Below, one piece after another: positions 7,501 through 14,965 of a DNA stretch of 18,198 nt. The translations under genes were made by a program, and so were the position numbers. Under the pieces are notes generated by a model. It was not told the DNA's origin. It saw only the letters and a program-made list of their open reading frames with translations, and did not search any database. The first letter of the stretch is position 1; each line of letters begins with the position of its first letter. This DNA comes from JBBDWK01 sp040902885 (GTDB lineage Bacteria; Acidobacteriota; Terriglobia; Bryobacterales; Bryobacteraceae), in assembly GCA_040902885.1 (NCBI GenBank), contig JBBDWK010000082.1:1-18198 (forward strand), in the 5' to 3' direction.

Positions 7501-7550
7501 CGTAATTACGGCGTCATTACGTTTATGCGATACTGATCCTCAGTGGAGGT
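7501..7550 (+). promoter_or_regulatory. Putative operator/promoter and ribosome site of the DUF1778-GNAT pair
   Basis: CGTAATTACG at 7501-7510 is a perfect 10-bp palindrome. Its ATTACG half is repeated at 7516-7521, 11 bp (one helical turn) further on. GATACT at 7529-7534 is a possible -10 box. GGAGGT at 7545-7550 is a strong ribosome site 6 nt before the ATG. Ribbon-helix-helix antitoxins usually bind such repeated half-sites to repress their own operon. The operator role is inferred. Confidence 0.4.
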
Positions 7551-7556
7551 ATTGCC

Positions 7557-7844
7557 ATGCGTGTTCCTCAGCATGAAGAACCCAAGCGCGACACTCTGAA
7601 TATCCGGATCAAACCGGAGGTGCGCGGCTTGATCGATCGCGCTGCGCAACTGCTCGGCAAGAACCGAACGGATTTCGTGCTCGATGCCGCCCGTCGCGCG
7701 GCAGAGGACGCGCTATTGGATCGCACCATGATCGCGGTTAGCGCAAAGGCCTACGCCGAGTTTCTTGCGCGCCTCGATGCTCCGCCTCAACCGAATCAGC
7801 GTCTGCGGCGAAGCGTTCAGACCCCTGCTCCCTGGGAGGAGTGA
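7557..7844 (+). CDS. Antitoxin, DUF1778 / TacA-AtaR-like ribbon-helix-helix protein
   Basis: This 95-residue protein contains the DUF1778 core DTLNIRIKPEVRGLIDRAAQ (about residues 12-31). GKNRTDFVLDAARRAAEDAL follows as the second half of the ribbon-helix-helix DNA-binding fold. In this family the C-terminal tail wraps around and neutralises the partner acetyltransferase; here the tail is FLARLDAPPQPNQRLRRS. It starts with ATG after a strong GGAGGT site. Its stop overlaps the toxin start (GTGA), the usual arrangement with the antitoxin first. Autoregulation through the upstream ATTACG repeats is likely by family analogy. Confidence 0.88.
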   Translation: MRVPQHEEPKRDTLNIRIKPEVRGLIDRAAQLLGKNRTDFVLDAARRAAEDALLDRTMIAVSAKAYAEFLARLDAPPQPNQRLRRSVQTPAPWEE

Positions 7845-8347
7845 GCCTGTCAATTTCGCCGCCCGAGCCGCTGGCCGATTCTCATCAGGCCGGGGACTTC
7901 GCTTCGGGTGAAGCATCCCTTGATGATTGGCTGAAGCGCCGGGCGCGGGCCAACCAGGCAAGCGGTGCATCGCGCACTTACGTCATTTGTGAAGGGGAAA
8001 GAGTGATCGGCTACTATGCCTTGGCCTCTGGCGCCCTTACGGTGAAAAGTGCTCCCGGCAGGTTCAAGCGGAATATGCCCGATCCGATTCCGGTTGTCGT
8101 GCTGGCCCGTCTTGCCGTGGATCACGGATACCAGGGGCGGGGTCTTGGACGCGCTATGTTTCGCGACGCAGCATACCGTGTGGTTCAGGCGGCTGATGCT
8201 ATCGGTATTCGCGGTATCGTTGTTCAGGCCATCTCGGAGGAGGCCAGAAAATTCTACCTCGCCCTTGGCTTCGATCCATGCACCGATGAGCCAATGACAC
8301 TCGTGGTAACGCTGTCCGATCTTCGCGCTGCACTTTCGGGAAGATAA
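7841..8347 (+). CDS. GNAT-family acetyltransferase toxin, TacT/AtaT-like
   Basis: This family acetylates the amino group of aminoacyl-tRNA and blocks translation. The 168-residue protein shows the typical N-terminus (FASGEASLDDWLKRRARANQ), the signature VVVLARLAVD, the acetyl-CoA loop QGRGLG at 98-103, and ARKFYLALGF with Y139 in the place of the catalytic tyrosine. The GTG start overlaps the antitoxin stop. The ribosome site GGGAGGA abuts the GTG directly, which is unusually close, so initiation may instead use CTG 7847 or depend on coupling. Its tRNA specificity cannot be read from the sequence. Confidence 0.88.
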   Translation: MSLSISPPEPLADSHQAGDFASGEASLDDWLKRRARANQASGASRTYVICEGERVIGYYALASGALTVKSAPGRFKRNMPDPIPVVVLARLAVDHGYQGRGLGRAMFRDAAYRVVQAADAIGIRGIVVQAISEEARKFYLALGFDPCTDEPMTLVVTLSDLRAALSGR

Positions 8348-8350
8348 GAT

Positions 8351-8452
8351 TCAGAGAAGCCGGGCTGCCGCAAAAATCCCAGCCAGGATGATAAGAGCAA
8401 TCCACGGGATGATTTCTACGGCAAGTATGTTCCGGAACGCTCTGCGGATCAT
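8351..8452 (-). CDS. Possible small single-pass membrane protein
   Basis: A 33-codon reading frame starts with ATG at 8452. It has a basic N-terminus (MIRRAFRN) and one long hydrophobic segment (IIPWIALIILAGIFAAARLL). GGAG occurs 4 nt upstream of the ATG. It lies 19 nt beyond the rhamnulokinase stop on the same strand and converges with the acetyltransferase gene. The positive-inside charge pattern, ribosome site and position support a real gene. Its small size and the absence of a recognised family keep confidence low. It could be a chance hydrophobic frame. Confidence 0.35.
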   Translation of the reverse strand: MIRRAFRNILAVEIIPWIALIILAGIFAAARLL

Positions 8453-8471
8453 ATAGCTCCATTGTAGCTTC

Positions 8472-9935
8472 TCAAGTGGCCGGTGAGCGCGCAGCACGGT
8501 ATGCGCCTTCCCAGTCCGCGGATGGCTCGGGAAGAAAAGTCTCAACAGGAAAGGATCGCCGCACGAGCGACCGCGCTTCCTCCAAATCCTTCAACGCGCC
8601 GGAACCTATCGCCTGAATCAGAACGTTTCCGATGGCGGTTGCTTCGGCAGGTCCGGCAATCACCGGCCGGCCCGTGGCGTCGGCCACGAACTGGTTCAGC
8701 ACCGCGTTGCGCGAGCCCCCGCCTACGATGTGGATGACTTCCATGCGGCGGCCGAGCAGCGATTCCAGACTCTCCAGAACCACCCGGTAACGAAGCGCGA
8801 GGCCCTCTAAAATTACGCGCGTGAACTCGCCCGGCGTGGCGGGTTGCGCCTGGCCGCGATCGCGGCACCACGCGGCGATGCGAGCGGGCATGCCGCCCGG
8901 TTCGAGAAACGCGTCCGGATCGATCACCGCGAGGAACGGCCTCGATTCCGAAGCCATGCGGGCCAGTTGATCGTAGCCGTACTCAACGCCTTCGAAGGCC
9001 CATGCCCTGCGGCATTCCTGCAGAGGCCAGAGGCCGGCGATGTTCTTCAGCAGGCGGGTCTTACCCTCGGCGCCCATCTCGTTCGTCAGGTTGAGCGCCA
9101 GAGCACGCTCCGTCACCACTGGCTCATCCAATTCCGCGCCCATCAGAGACCATGTGCCCGAGCTGATGTAGCACCAGTTGCCGGGCTCGGCCGGGACGGC
9201 CGCGACCGCCGACGCCGTATCGTGGCATCCGGTGGTGAAAACCGGAGCCTGATTGAGGCCGCTGGCCTCCGCCAGCGCGGGCAGCAGGCAACCGAGACGA
9301 GCGCCCGGCTCGACGATCTCCGGAAGGAGGGAGGCGTCGAGTTCCAGCCGTGCGAGCAGCTCGGCGGCCCATGCGCGGCTCAGCGGATTGTGGAACTGGG
9401 AAGTGCTTGCGATGGTCCGCTCACTGCGCATCACGCCGGTCAGCCAGTAATTGAACAGGTCGGGCATCATCAACAGCGTGCGCGCGGATTCGAGCGCCGG
9501 CGCGCGGGAAAGCTTCATGCCGTACCACTGGCAGAGCGTGTTGATGGGCATGAACTGAATGCCGGTTTGCGCGAAAATCTCTTCGCGCGGCACGGCGGCG
9601 AAGAGTTTTTCCAGCGCGCCGTGGTTGCGGGCGTCGCGGTAGTGGCGGGGATTGTCCACAAGCGCGCCGCCTGAGTCGAGCAACGCGAAATCGACGCCCC
9701 ACGTGTCCACGCCGATGCCATCCAGAGTGAGCTTGCGCTCGCGGCCGGCAACTGCGAGCCCGGCTTGGATCTCATGCCAAAGCCGTAATGTATCCCAGTA
9801 GAGCGCGGAGAATACCGTCACCGGTGTGTTGGGGAAACGGTACAGCTCTTCGAGCACCAGCGTGCCGTCCCCGAGCGAGCCCAGCATCGCCCGCCCGCTC
9901 TCCGCCCCCAGATCGAATGCCAGATAGTGCCGCAT
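8472..9935 (-). CDS. rhaB: Rhamnulokinase-like FGGY carbohydrate kinase
   Basis: RhaB phosphorylates L-rhamnulose to L-rhamnulose 1-phosphate with ATP, the second step of rhamnose breakdown. The 487-residue protein has the N-terminal phosphate loop AFDLGAESGR (6-15), the block GIGVDTWGVDF (73-83), the catalytic-base motif TGCHDTASAV with D239 (D237 in E. coli RhaB), and the C-terminal ATP-binding motif VGGGSRN (404-410). Length and the CHDTA and GTWSLMG motifs fit RhaB best. A closely related fuculokinase or other FGGY kinase cannot be fully excluded because no isomerase or aldolase is next to it. It lies 3 nt downstream of the dehydrogenase gene, so the two probably share a transcript. Confidence 0.85.
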   Translation of the reverse strand: MRHYLAFDLGAESGRAMLGSLGDGTLVLEELYRFPNTPVTVFSALYWDTLRLWHEIQAGLAVAGRERKLTLDGIGVDTWGVDFALLDSGGALVDNPRHYRDARNHGALEKLFAAVPREEIFAQTGIQFMPINTLCQWYGMKLSRAPALESARTLLMMPDLFNYWLTGVMRSERTIASTSQFHNPLSRAWAAELLARLELDASLLPEIVEPGARLGCLLPALAEASGLNQAPVFTTGCHDTASAVAAVPAEPGNWCYISSGTWSLMGAELDEPVVTERALALNLTNEMGAEGKTRLLKNIAGLWPLQECRRAWAFEGVEYGYDQLARMASESRPFLAVIDPDAFLEPGGMPARIAAWCRDRGQAQPATPGEFTRVILEGLALRYRVVLESLESLLGRRMEVIHIVGGGSRNAVLNQFVADATGRPVIAGPAEATAIGNVLIQAIGSGALKDLEEARSLVRRSFPVETFLPEPSADWEGAYRAARSPAT

Positions 9936-9938
9936 CGC

Positions 9939-10961
9939 TCAGATCTGGATCACCACTTTACCCGCGCCGTCCGCATAGTTCGTGAGCATGCCGAAAGCGC
10001 AGGCCGTCTCTTCAAGCGGGAAGTGGTGAGTAATCAGACTCTCGGGAATGCGCCCGGCCCGCAGCAGCTCGATGGCTCCGTGCGCGTTGTGGTTGGAGCG
10101 CTTCACAGTCTGCAGGCTAAGCTCCTTCGACATGGCGCTGTGCAGGTCCACCGGCAGATCGGGCTCGCTCGGAATTCCCACCAGCACTACACGTCCTCCC
10201 GGGCGGGCCACGGCGAACGAGGTATTGATGGTTTCGAGCTTCGCGGCGGCGTCAAAGACAATGTCCACGCCTCGTCCGCACGTGACGTCCATCACCGCAT
10301 CGTGGAAACGGCCGGTTTCCACGGCCAGGTCCGCGCCGATCTCCTCCGCCATCCGCATGCGGTGCGGCACGCGCTCGGCGACGAACACTTTGGACGCTCC
10401 GGCAATTCGCGCCGCAACTGCGATCAATAGCCCGATGGGACCTGCGCCGAAGACCGCTACCGTTTCCCCCAAACCGATGCGCGTGAGCTCGAGAATGTGC
10501 AGGATCACGGCCAGCGGCTCAATCAGAGTGGCTTGCGCAAAGTTAATGCCCTCCGGAAGCGGAACGGCGTTGGAGGCCGGAACCAGCGCGTACTCGCGAA
10601 AGAACCCCTGCAATTCCGGCGAACCCATGAAGACCGACGAGACGCAGTTGTTGTGGCGTCCCGCGAGGCAATACTCGCAGCGGCCGCAGGTGAGGGCCGG
10701 TTCCAGGGCGACCCTCCGGCCCGGTTTGAGATTCACGCCTTTGCCGACGTCCGCTACCTCACCGGCGGGCTCGTGCCCCAGCACTTGAGGGAACACGGCC
10801 CGATGGGCGCCGATGCAGCCTTCCTGATACCAGTGCATGTCGCTGCCGCAGATGCCCACGGCGCGCACGCGCACCAGTACTTCCCCAGGCCCGGGACTAG
10901 GCGGTTCTGTGATTTCACAAACTTCCAGGTGTTGCAGGCCGACGAGTTGGACGGAGGTCAT
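9939..10961 (-). CDS. Zinc-dependent medium-chain alcohol/polyol dehydrogenase
   Basis: This cytoplasmic NAD(P)-dependent oxidoreductase is 340 residues from the ATG at 10961. Catalytic zinc ligands are visible as C38 (VGICGSDMHW), H63-E64 (GHEPAGEV) and E148 (IEPLAV). The structural-zinc cysteines are C92, C95, C98 and C106. The nucleotide fold motif is FGAGPIG (171-177). It resembles sorbitol/threonine dehydrogenase-type enzymes, and the substrate is unknown. Pairing with the rhamnulokinase suggests a sugar, polyol or lactaldehyde-like substrate, which is inference. A longer form starting at ATG 10991 would add 10 residues (MLVLYFLPII) and overlap the divergent gene. The shorter form matches the usual family N-terminus but lacks a clear ribosome site. 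Confidence 0.88.
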   Translation of the reverse strand: MTSVQLVGLQHLEVCEITEPPSPGPGEVLVRVRAVGICGSDMHWYQEGCIGAHRAVFPQVLGHEPAGEVADVGKGVNLKPGRRVALEPALTCGRCEYCLAGRHNNCVSSVFMGSPELQGFFREYALVPASNAVPLPEGINFAQATLIEPLAVILHILELTRIGLGETVAVFGAGPIGLLIAVAARIAGASKVFVAERVPHRMRMAEEIGADLAVETGRFHDAVMDVTCGRGVDIVFDAAAKLETINTSFAVARPGGRVVLVGIPSEPDLPVDLHSAMSKELSLQTVKRSNHNAHGAIELLRAGRIPESLITHHFPLEETACAFGMLTNYADGAGKVVIQI

Positions 10962-10975
10962 GATGATGGGTAGAA

Positions 10976-10984
10976 AGTATAATA
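10976..10984. promoter_or_regulatory. Shared TATAAT region between the dehydrogenase and haem-protein genes
   Basis: TATAAT at 10978-10983 on the plus strand ends exactly 6 nt before ATG 10990, so a transcript from it would start at or near the start codon. The surrounding GTATAATAC (10977-10985) is an odd-length palindrome, so the minus strand reads GTATTATAC and offers TATACT (10981-10976) for the dehydrogenase. No good -35 box is evident. It sits in a short AT-rich patch between two GC-rich genes. Promoter function is inferred. Confidence 0.45.
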
Positions 10985-10989
10985 CCAGC

Positions 10990-13900
10990 ATGCCGCTCCG
11001 AGGCCGCCGCTTCCTGCTCGTCGTGTTCTCCGCCCTCGCGCTTAGTTTGTACAGCGGAGCACAACAGGATGCGGGCGGCGGCCTGGCGCATCGGCAGGTG
11101 ACTCATTCGCTAAAGGCCGGTGAAACGGTCGAAATTTCAGTCGGAGTTCCCTCCCCATCGCAATTTCCCCGGAATGGAAGACTGGCGGCGGCGTGGACGA
11201 CGCCGGGCGCGCCAGAGGCCGGATTCCGTAAAATTCTGCACGCGCTCGATCCGGACCTCTACGTGGTCTACCGCGCGCCTATAGCAGGAACTTACACACT
11301 GGAGATCCAGCCGGTGGTGGACGAGGAGCCACACTTCAATACCGAACGATGGCGCGAAACCGGAATCGTGGCCGGAGTGAAGGCCTTCCCCTCTCACACT
11401 CCTTGGCCCACGGACGCGAAGCCAGCTCTGAACGTGTCAATTCAGACCGTGAATTTTGGAACTTCCACGCGCGGCATGATGGTGGAAGCCGAGCCCAACA
11501 ACTCGCTGGAGCAGGCGCAGCCGGTCCGCCTGGCGCCGGGCGACGGGGACCAGACGCTTCACATCACCGCCGGAGCGGACGACATCGAGTACTTCGACAA
11601 CGGCAGGTACGGCGAATCCGGCGACGACTGGTTCCGCGTCGAGTTTGGAGGCTCCGAGCCCCGGCTGTTGACCGCGAATCTCTGGCTCACCGACCCGTTC
11701 GTGGCCGCGCGGCTGCGCTTCTACACGCCGGACGGCAAGGAATACAAAGAAGGCATGAACGCCAACGAGCGCGTGCACCAGCAAGTTGAGGAGCACCGCA
11801 CGGAGATCAACCGCATCCTGAAGCCGGGCGGCATTTACTTCCTGCGCGCCGAGGGCAACTCCCCCGGCTATGAAATTGAGCTGCGCATCCGCAAGCCCGC
11901 GCCCTACGACGATCCCCGCGAGGCCATCCGCCAGGGCATGTACGACCATCTGGCGCAGGTGGACGCCTGGCTGCTGAATCGCCCGCGCGGAGCCAGCGTG
12001 GACCGGCGCATCCGCGATACGGGCAATCTGCTGGGCACGAATTGCATGAGCTGCCACACGCAGTCCGGCGTGTGGGGGCCGGCGCTGCCGATCCAGCTCG
12101 GGTACCGTCCGGAGAACGCGCACAACTTCCGGCACATGATCAATGTGATGTACGAGTCGCTGCGCCCCACAAACGTCTTGAAGGACGCGGCGAACAATAC
12201 CAGCCTGGCGCCGCTCGATTTGGGCGACGGCCCCGCTGGAACCAGGGTGGCTGGCCACAACGTAGCTACGCTGGAGAGGCTTCTGCCCCCACGCAAGCTG
12301 CATTCCATGCAGCAGATCCGGACGGCCAATTTCGTCTTGCTGTCGAACGATCCAAGCGGCATCAACGCCGCCGGCGCCGGCTCCAACGTGGGCCAGAGCG
12401 TGGTGTTCAACTACGCGGGCGAGATTTTGCGGCAGGCCTGGGACAAGACCGGAGAGAACCGCTACCTGGCCGGCCTGGAAGACAAGGCCCAGAAGATTCT
12501 GCGCGTGCAGCCCAAGTACACGGACGACCTGGCGCTCCGCATCGAGTTTTTCGAGCGTATGTTTCCGAAGAATTATGTTGGGCTGAAGGGGAATTCGGAC
12601 CAGGCGAAGGCCTTCCAGGCCTCCGTTGACGCGAAAGTGGCCGACGATGAGCGCCTGCTGCTGCTCTCGCAGCGTGCGGATGGCGCATGGGGATTCAAGC
12701 CGGGCGAAGTCGATCCGAAGGCCGATCCGGCGCCAACCGCCCTTGCCCTCTCAGCGCTTGAAGCGCGCGGCTACAAGGCGGACCATCCCGTGGTGGCTAA
12801 CGGCGTGAAGGCGCTGCTGGCTATGCAGGACCCCTATGGCCGGTGGAATCGGGCGGCCCTGACCGGGTTCGTGACCACGGCTTACGTGCTGCACGCGCTC
12901 GCGCGTCTGTATCCGGAAAACGCCCGGCCGTTCGATCCGGCGGAGATCGCGCCGCGGCCCGGCGAATCCTTGAGCGATACCATCGCGCGCTACCGCGCCG
13001 CGGCACAGGCGTTTCCCGCCGTGAAGATCGACCCGGCCGGCGCTTCGCACGCCAACCCGCTCGTGCGGTATTGGGCCATGCTCGCGCTGGGGAACATGCC
13101 GGCGAAGGAGAACGCGGCAGCGCTGATTAAAGGCCTTGGCGATCCCGTGAAGATGGTGCGTGAGGCCGCCCGGCGCGCGCTGCGCGAAACGCTGCTGGAC
13201 GATCATGGCTGGGACGAGGTCTTTGCCGCGTACGAATCCGGCGGCGATCTCACGCGCGAAGGCGTCGCTTCCGCTCTGGTGATAAAGGCCGACGCGACGC
13301 TTCCCAAAACCAACGTCGATTTTCCGCGTCTGACCACGCTGATCGGCCGTATGATGAATCAAGATTCCAGCCCGGCCGTGCGTGCGTGGGCCGTGCGCGC
13401 CGCATGGCAATGGTGGATCTGGAATCCGCCGGTGAGAGAGGACATCAACCGCGCGCTGCTTGCACGGCTAGAGCGGCCCGAGCCGAACGCGCTCGCCGAG
13501 AACGCCTTGCGGTATCAGACGCACGCTCTGTTCATCGCCAACGGACACCGCGCCAACGGCAGCGTGGACCACCAGTATCCCGAACTCGCCAATCTTTTCG
13601 AGAGCATCTCCCAACGTCTGGACGGGCCTTCGAGCACGGCTCAAGAACTGCTGGTGGATCGCATCGTCTCTATTGCCGGCACATACTACAACACGTCCGG
13701 CGGCGACGGCGGCCCGGGCCAGATGGGTTATGTCACCGAGCATAGCGGCGAGATAGTGGGCAAAGCCGTGCTCGCTTATCTGGGCCGCGCCGAGCAGGCG
13801 AAGGATATGGATGGCATCCGCCTGTCGCTCGAAGCCGCCGCCAATGCCGCCCATGAGCCGATGCAGAAGAAGGTGCTCGACTATGCGGTGAACGGACCCG

Positions 13901-14952
13901 AGCATCTGCGGACCATCGCGGCCACGTCGGTTTCCGATCCGCGCGTCATCTCGCTGCCCGGTACGCAGGAGTTTCTCGAGCCGCTGATCCAGCAGATACA
14001 ACGGGGCGCGGCCGATGCGGACCGCCGGGAGCAGCTCTCCAAGCCCGTGATCCGTCTCTTCACGCGCGCTCGTTGGAACATTCCGCAAACCGAAGAGCAG
14101 AAGACGATCTTCTACAACCTCCTGATTCCGAAGCTCAACGACGAGAAGAGCGTTTCGCAGTGGTACCTGGCCGAGCAGTTGGGGCAGACGATCGGCTCGA
14201 ATCCGGATCTGCAGACGGATGCGCTGCTGAAGATGATGCCCGCCGCATTCCGCAACCCGCTCGAAGAGTACTTTTGGCTTCCCAGCGTGAAGTGGCTGCT
14301 CTCGTATGACCTGCCTGTTCCGGAGGTGCGCCGGCCGCAGCCCGCTTCGGCTTATGCTGGCCACGCGCTGGAACTGTACGTCAAGCAGCTCTCGCCGCAA
14401 GCTAATGAGAAGCTACGCGCCGCCGCGATCCGCATGCTCCCGCAAACCGAGCTGCGGAAAAACCCGCAAATCGTGGCGGCGCTCGACGCGCTACAGGACG
14501 ACACGACGGTGCAGCGCTACGACCCGCGTGTATTCGATCGCCGCTTGGAGGAGATTTTCGCGCAGGAGAACCCTTCGCCGGCATGGCGCGAAAACTTCGC
14601 ATTTTTCCGCGACTATGTGATTCCCGAGATGCACCGGCCGAATCGCGAGGACGAGCAGTCCTGCTTCTCCTGCCACGGAGTCGCGGGCCGCGTGCCGTCC
14701 ATGGAGCTGAGATCTCCGGATCGCTTCGGCTACATTTCCCCGAAGGACGCGTGGTCGAATTACAAGATCCTCATGGAGCGCGTGGACAACGATGATGTGG
14801 AGCAGAGCAAACTGCTGCGCAAGCCGCTCAACGTGCAGACCGGCGAAGACGACGGCCATCAGGGCGGCCGCCGATATGCGCCAAACGATCGTGGCTACGA
14901 GGTCTTGAAGCGGTGGGTCCACGACGCGGCGGTGCTGCGAAACAAGAAATGA
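10990..14952 (+). CDS. Large exported di-haem c-type protein with QW and HEAT-like repeats
   Basis: This 1320-residue exported protein has no named function. A signal peptide (MPLRGRRFLLVVFSALALSL, cleavage near GAQQ) leads into a beta-rich N-terminal region containing a PPC-like block (VEAEPNNSLEQAQPVRLAPG). The first haem-c motif is CMSCH at 352-356. Two QW motifs (QxxxGxW), QRADGAW near 561 and QDPYGRW near 613, resemble the alpha-toroid repeats of squalene cyclases. HEAT-like helices follow at about 689-735 (NPLVRYWAMLALGNMP; DPVKMVREAARRALRE). A second motif, CFSCH, at 1225-1229 sits in a C-terminal cytochrome-like domain. Two covalent haems and a periplasmic or outer-surface redox role are inferred. 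An alternative start at ATG 10966 has GGAGG (10953-10957) 8 nt upstream, whereas 10990 has TATAAT 6 nt before it. The exported amidohydrolase follows after 13 nt. Confidence 0.8.
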   Translation: MPLRGRRFLLVVFSALALSLYSGAQQDAGGGLAHRQVTHSLKAGETVEISVGVPSPSQFPRNGRLAAAWTTPGAPEAGFRKILHALDPDLYVVYRAPIAGTYTLEIQPVVDEEPHFNTERWRETGIVAGVKAFPSHTPWPTDAKPALNVSIQTVNFGTSTRGMMVEAEPNNSLEQAQPVRLAPGDGDQTLHITAGADDIEYFDNGRYGESGDDWFRVEFGGSEPRLLTANLWLTDPFVAARLRFYTPDGKEYKEGMNANERVHQQVEEHRTEINRILKPGGIYFLRAEGNSPGYEIELRIRKPAPYDDPREAIRQGMYDHLAQVDAWLLNRPRGASVDRRIRDTGNLLGTNCMSCHTQSGVWGPALPIQLGYRPENAHNFRHMINVMYESLRPTNVLKDAANNTSLAPLDLGDGPAGTRVAGHNVATLERLLPPRKLHSMQQIRTANFVLLSNDPSGINAAGAGSNVGQSVVFNYAGEILRQAWDKTGENRYLAGLEDKAQKILRVQPKYTDDLALRIEFFERMFPKNYVGLKGNSDQAKAFQASVDAKVADDERLLLLSQRADGAWGFKPGEVDPKADPAPTALALSALEARGYKADHPVVANGVKALLAMQDPYGRWNRAALTGFVTTAYVLHALARLYPENARPFDPAEIAPRPGESLSDTIARYRAAAQAFPAVKIDPAGASHANPLVRYWAMLALGNMPAKENAAALIKGLGDPVKMVREAARRALRETLLDDHGWDEVFAAYESGGDLTREGVASALVIKADATLPKTNVDFPRLTTLIGRMMNQDSSPAVRAWAVRAAWQWWIWNPPVREDINRALLARLERPEPNALAENALRYQTHALFIANGHRANGSVDHQYPELANLFESISQRLDGPSSTAQELLVDRIVSIAGTYYNTSGGDGGPGQMGYVTEHSGEIVGKAVLAYLGRAEQAKDMDGIRLSLEAAANAAHEPMQKKVLDYAVNGPEHLRTIAATSVSDPRVISLPGTQEFLEPLIQQIQRGAADADRREQLSKPVIRLFTRARWNIPQTEEQKTIFYNLLIPKLNDEKSVSQWYLAEQLGQTIGSNPDLQTDALLKMMPAAFRNPLEEYFWLPSVKWLLSYDLPVPEVRRPQPASAYAGHALELYVKQLSPQANEKLRAAAIRMLPQTELRKNPQIVAALDALQDDTTVQRYDPRVFDRRLEEIFAQENPSPAWRENFAFFRDYVIPEMHRPNREDEQSCFSCHGVAGRVPSMELRSPDRFGYISPKDAWSNYKILMERVDNDDVEQSKLLRKPLNVQTGEDDGHQGGRRYAPNDRGYEVLKRWVHDAAVLRNKK

Positions 14953-14965
14953 GAGAAAACTCGAA

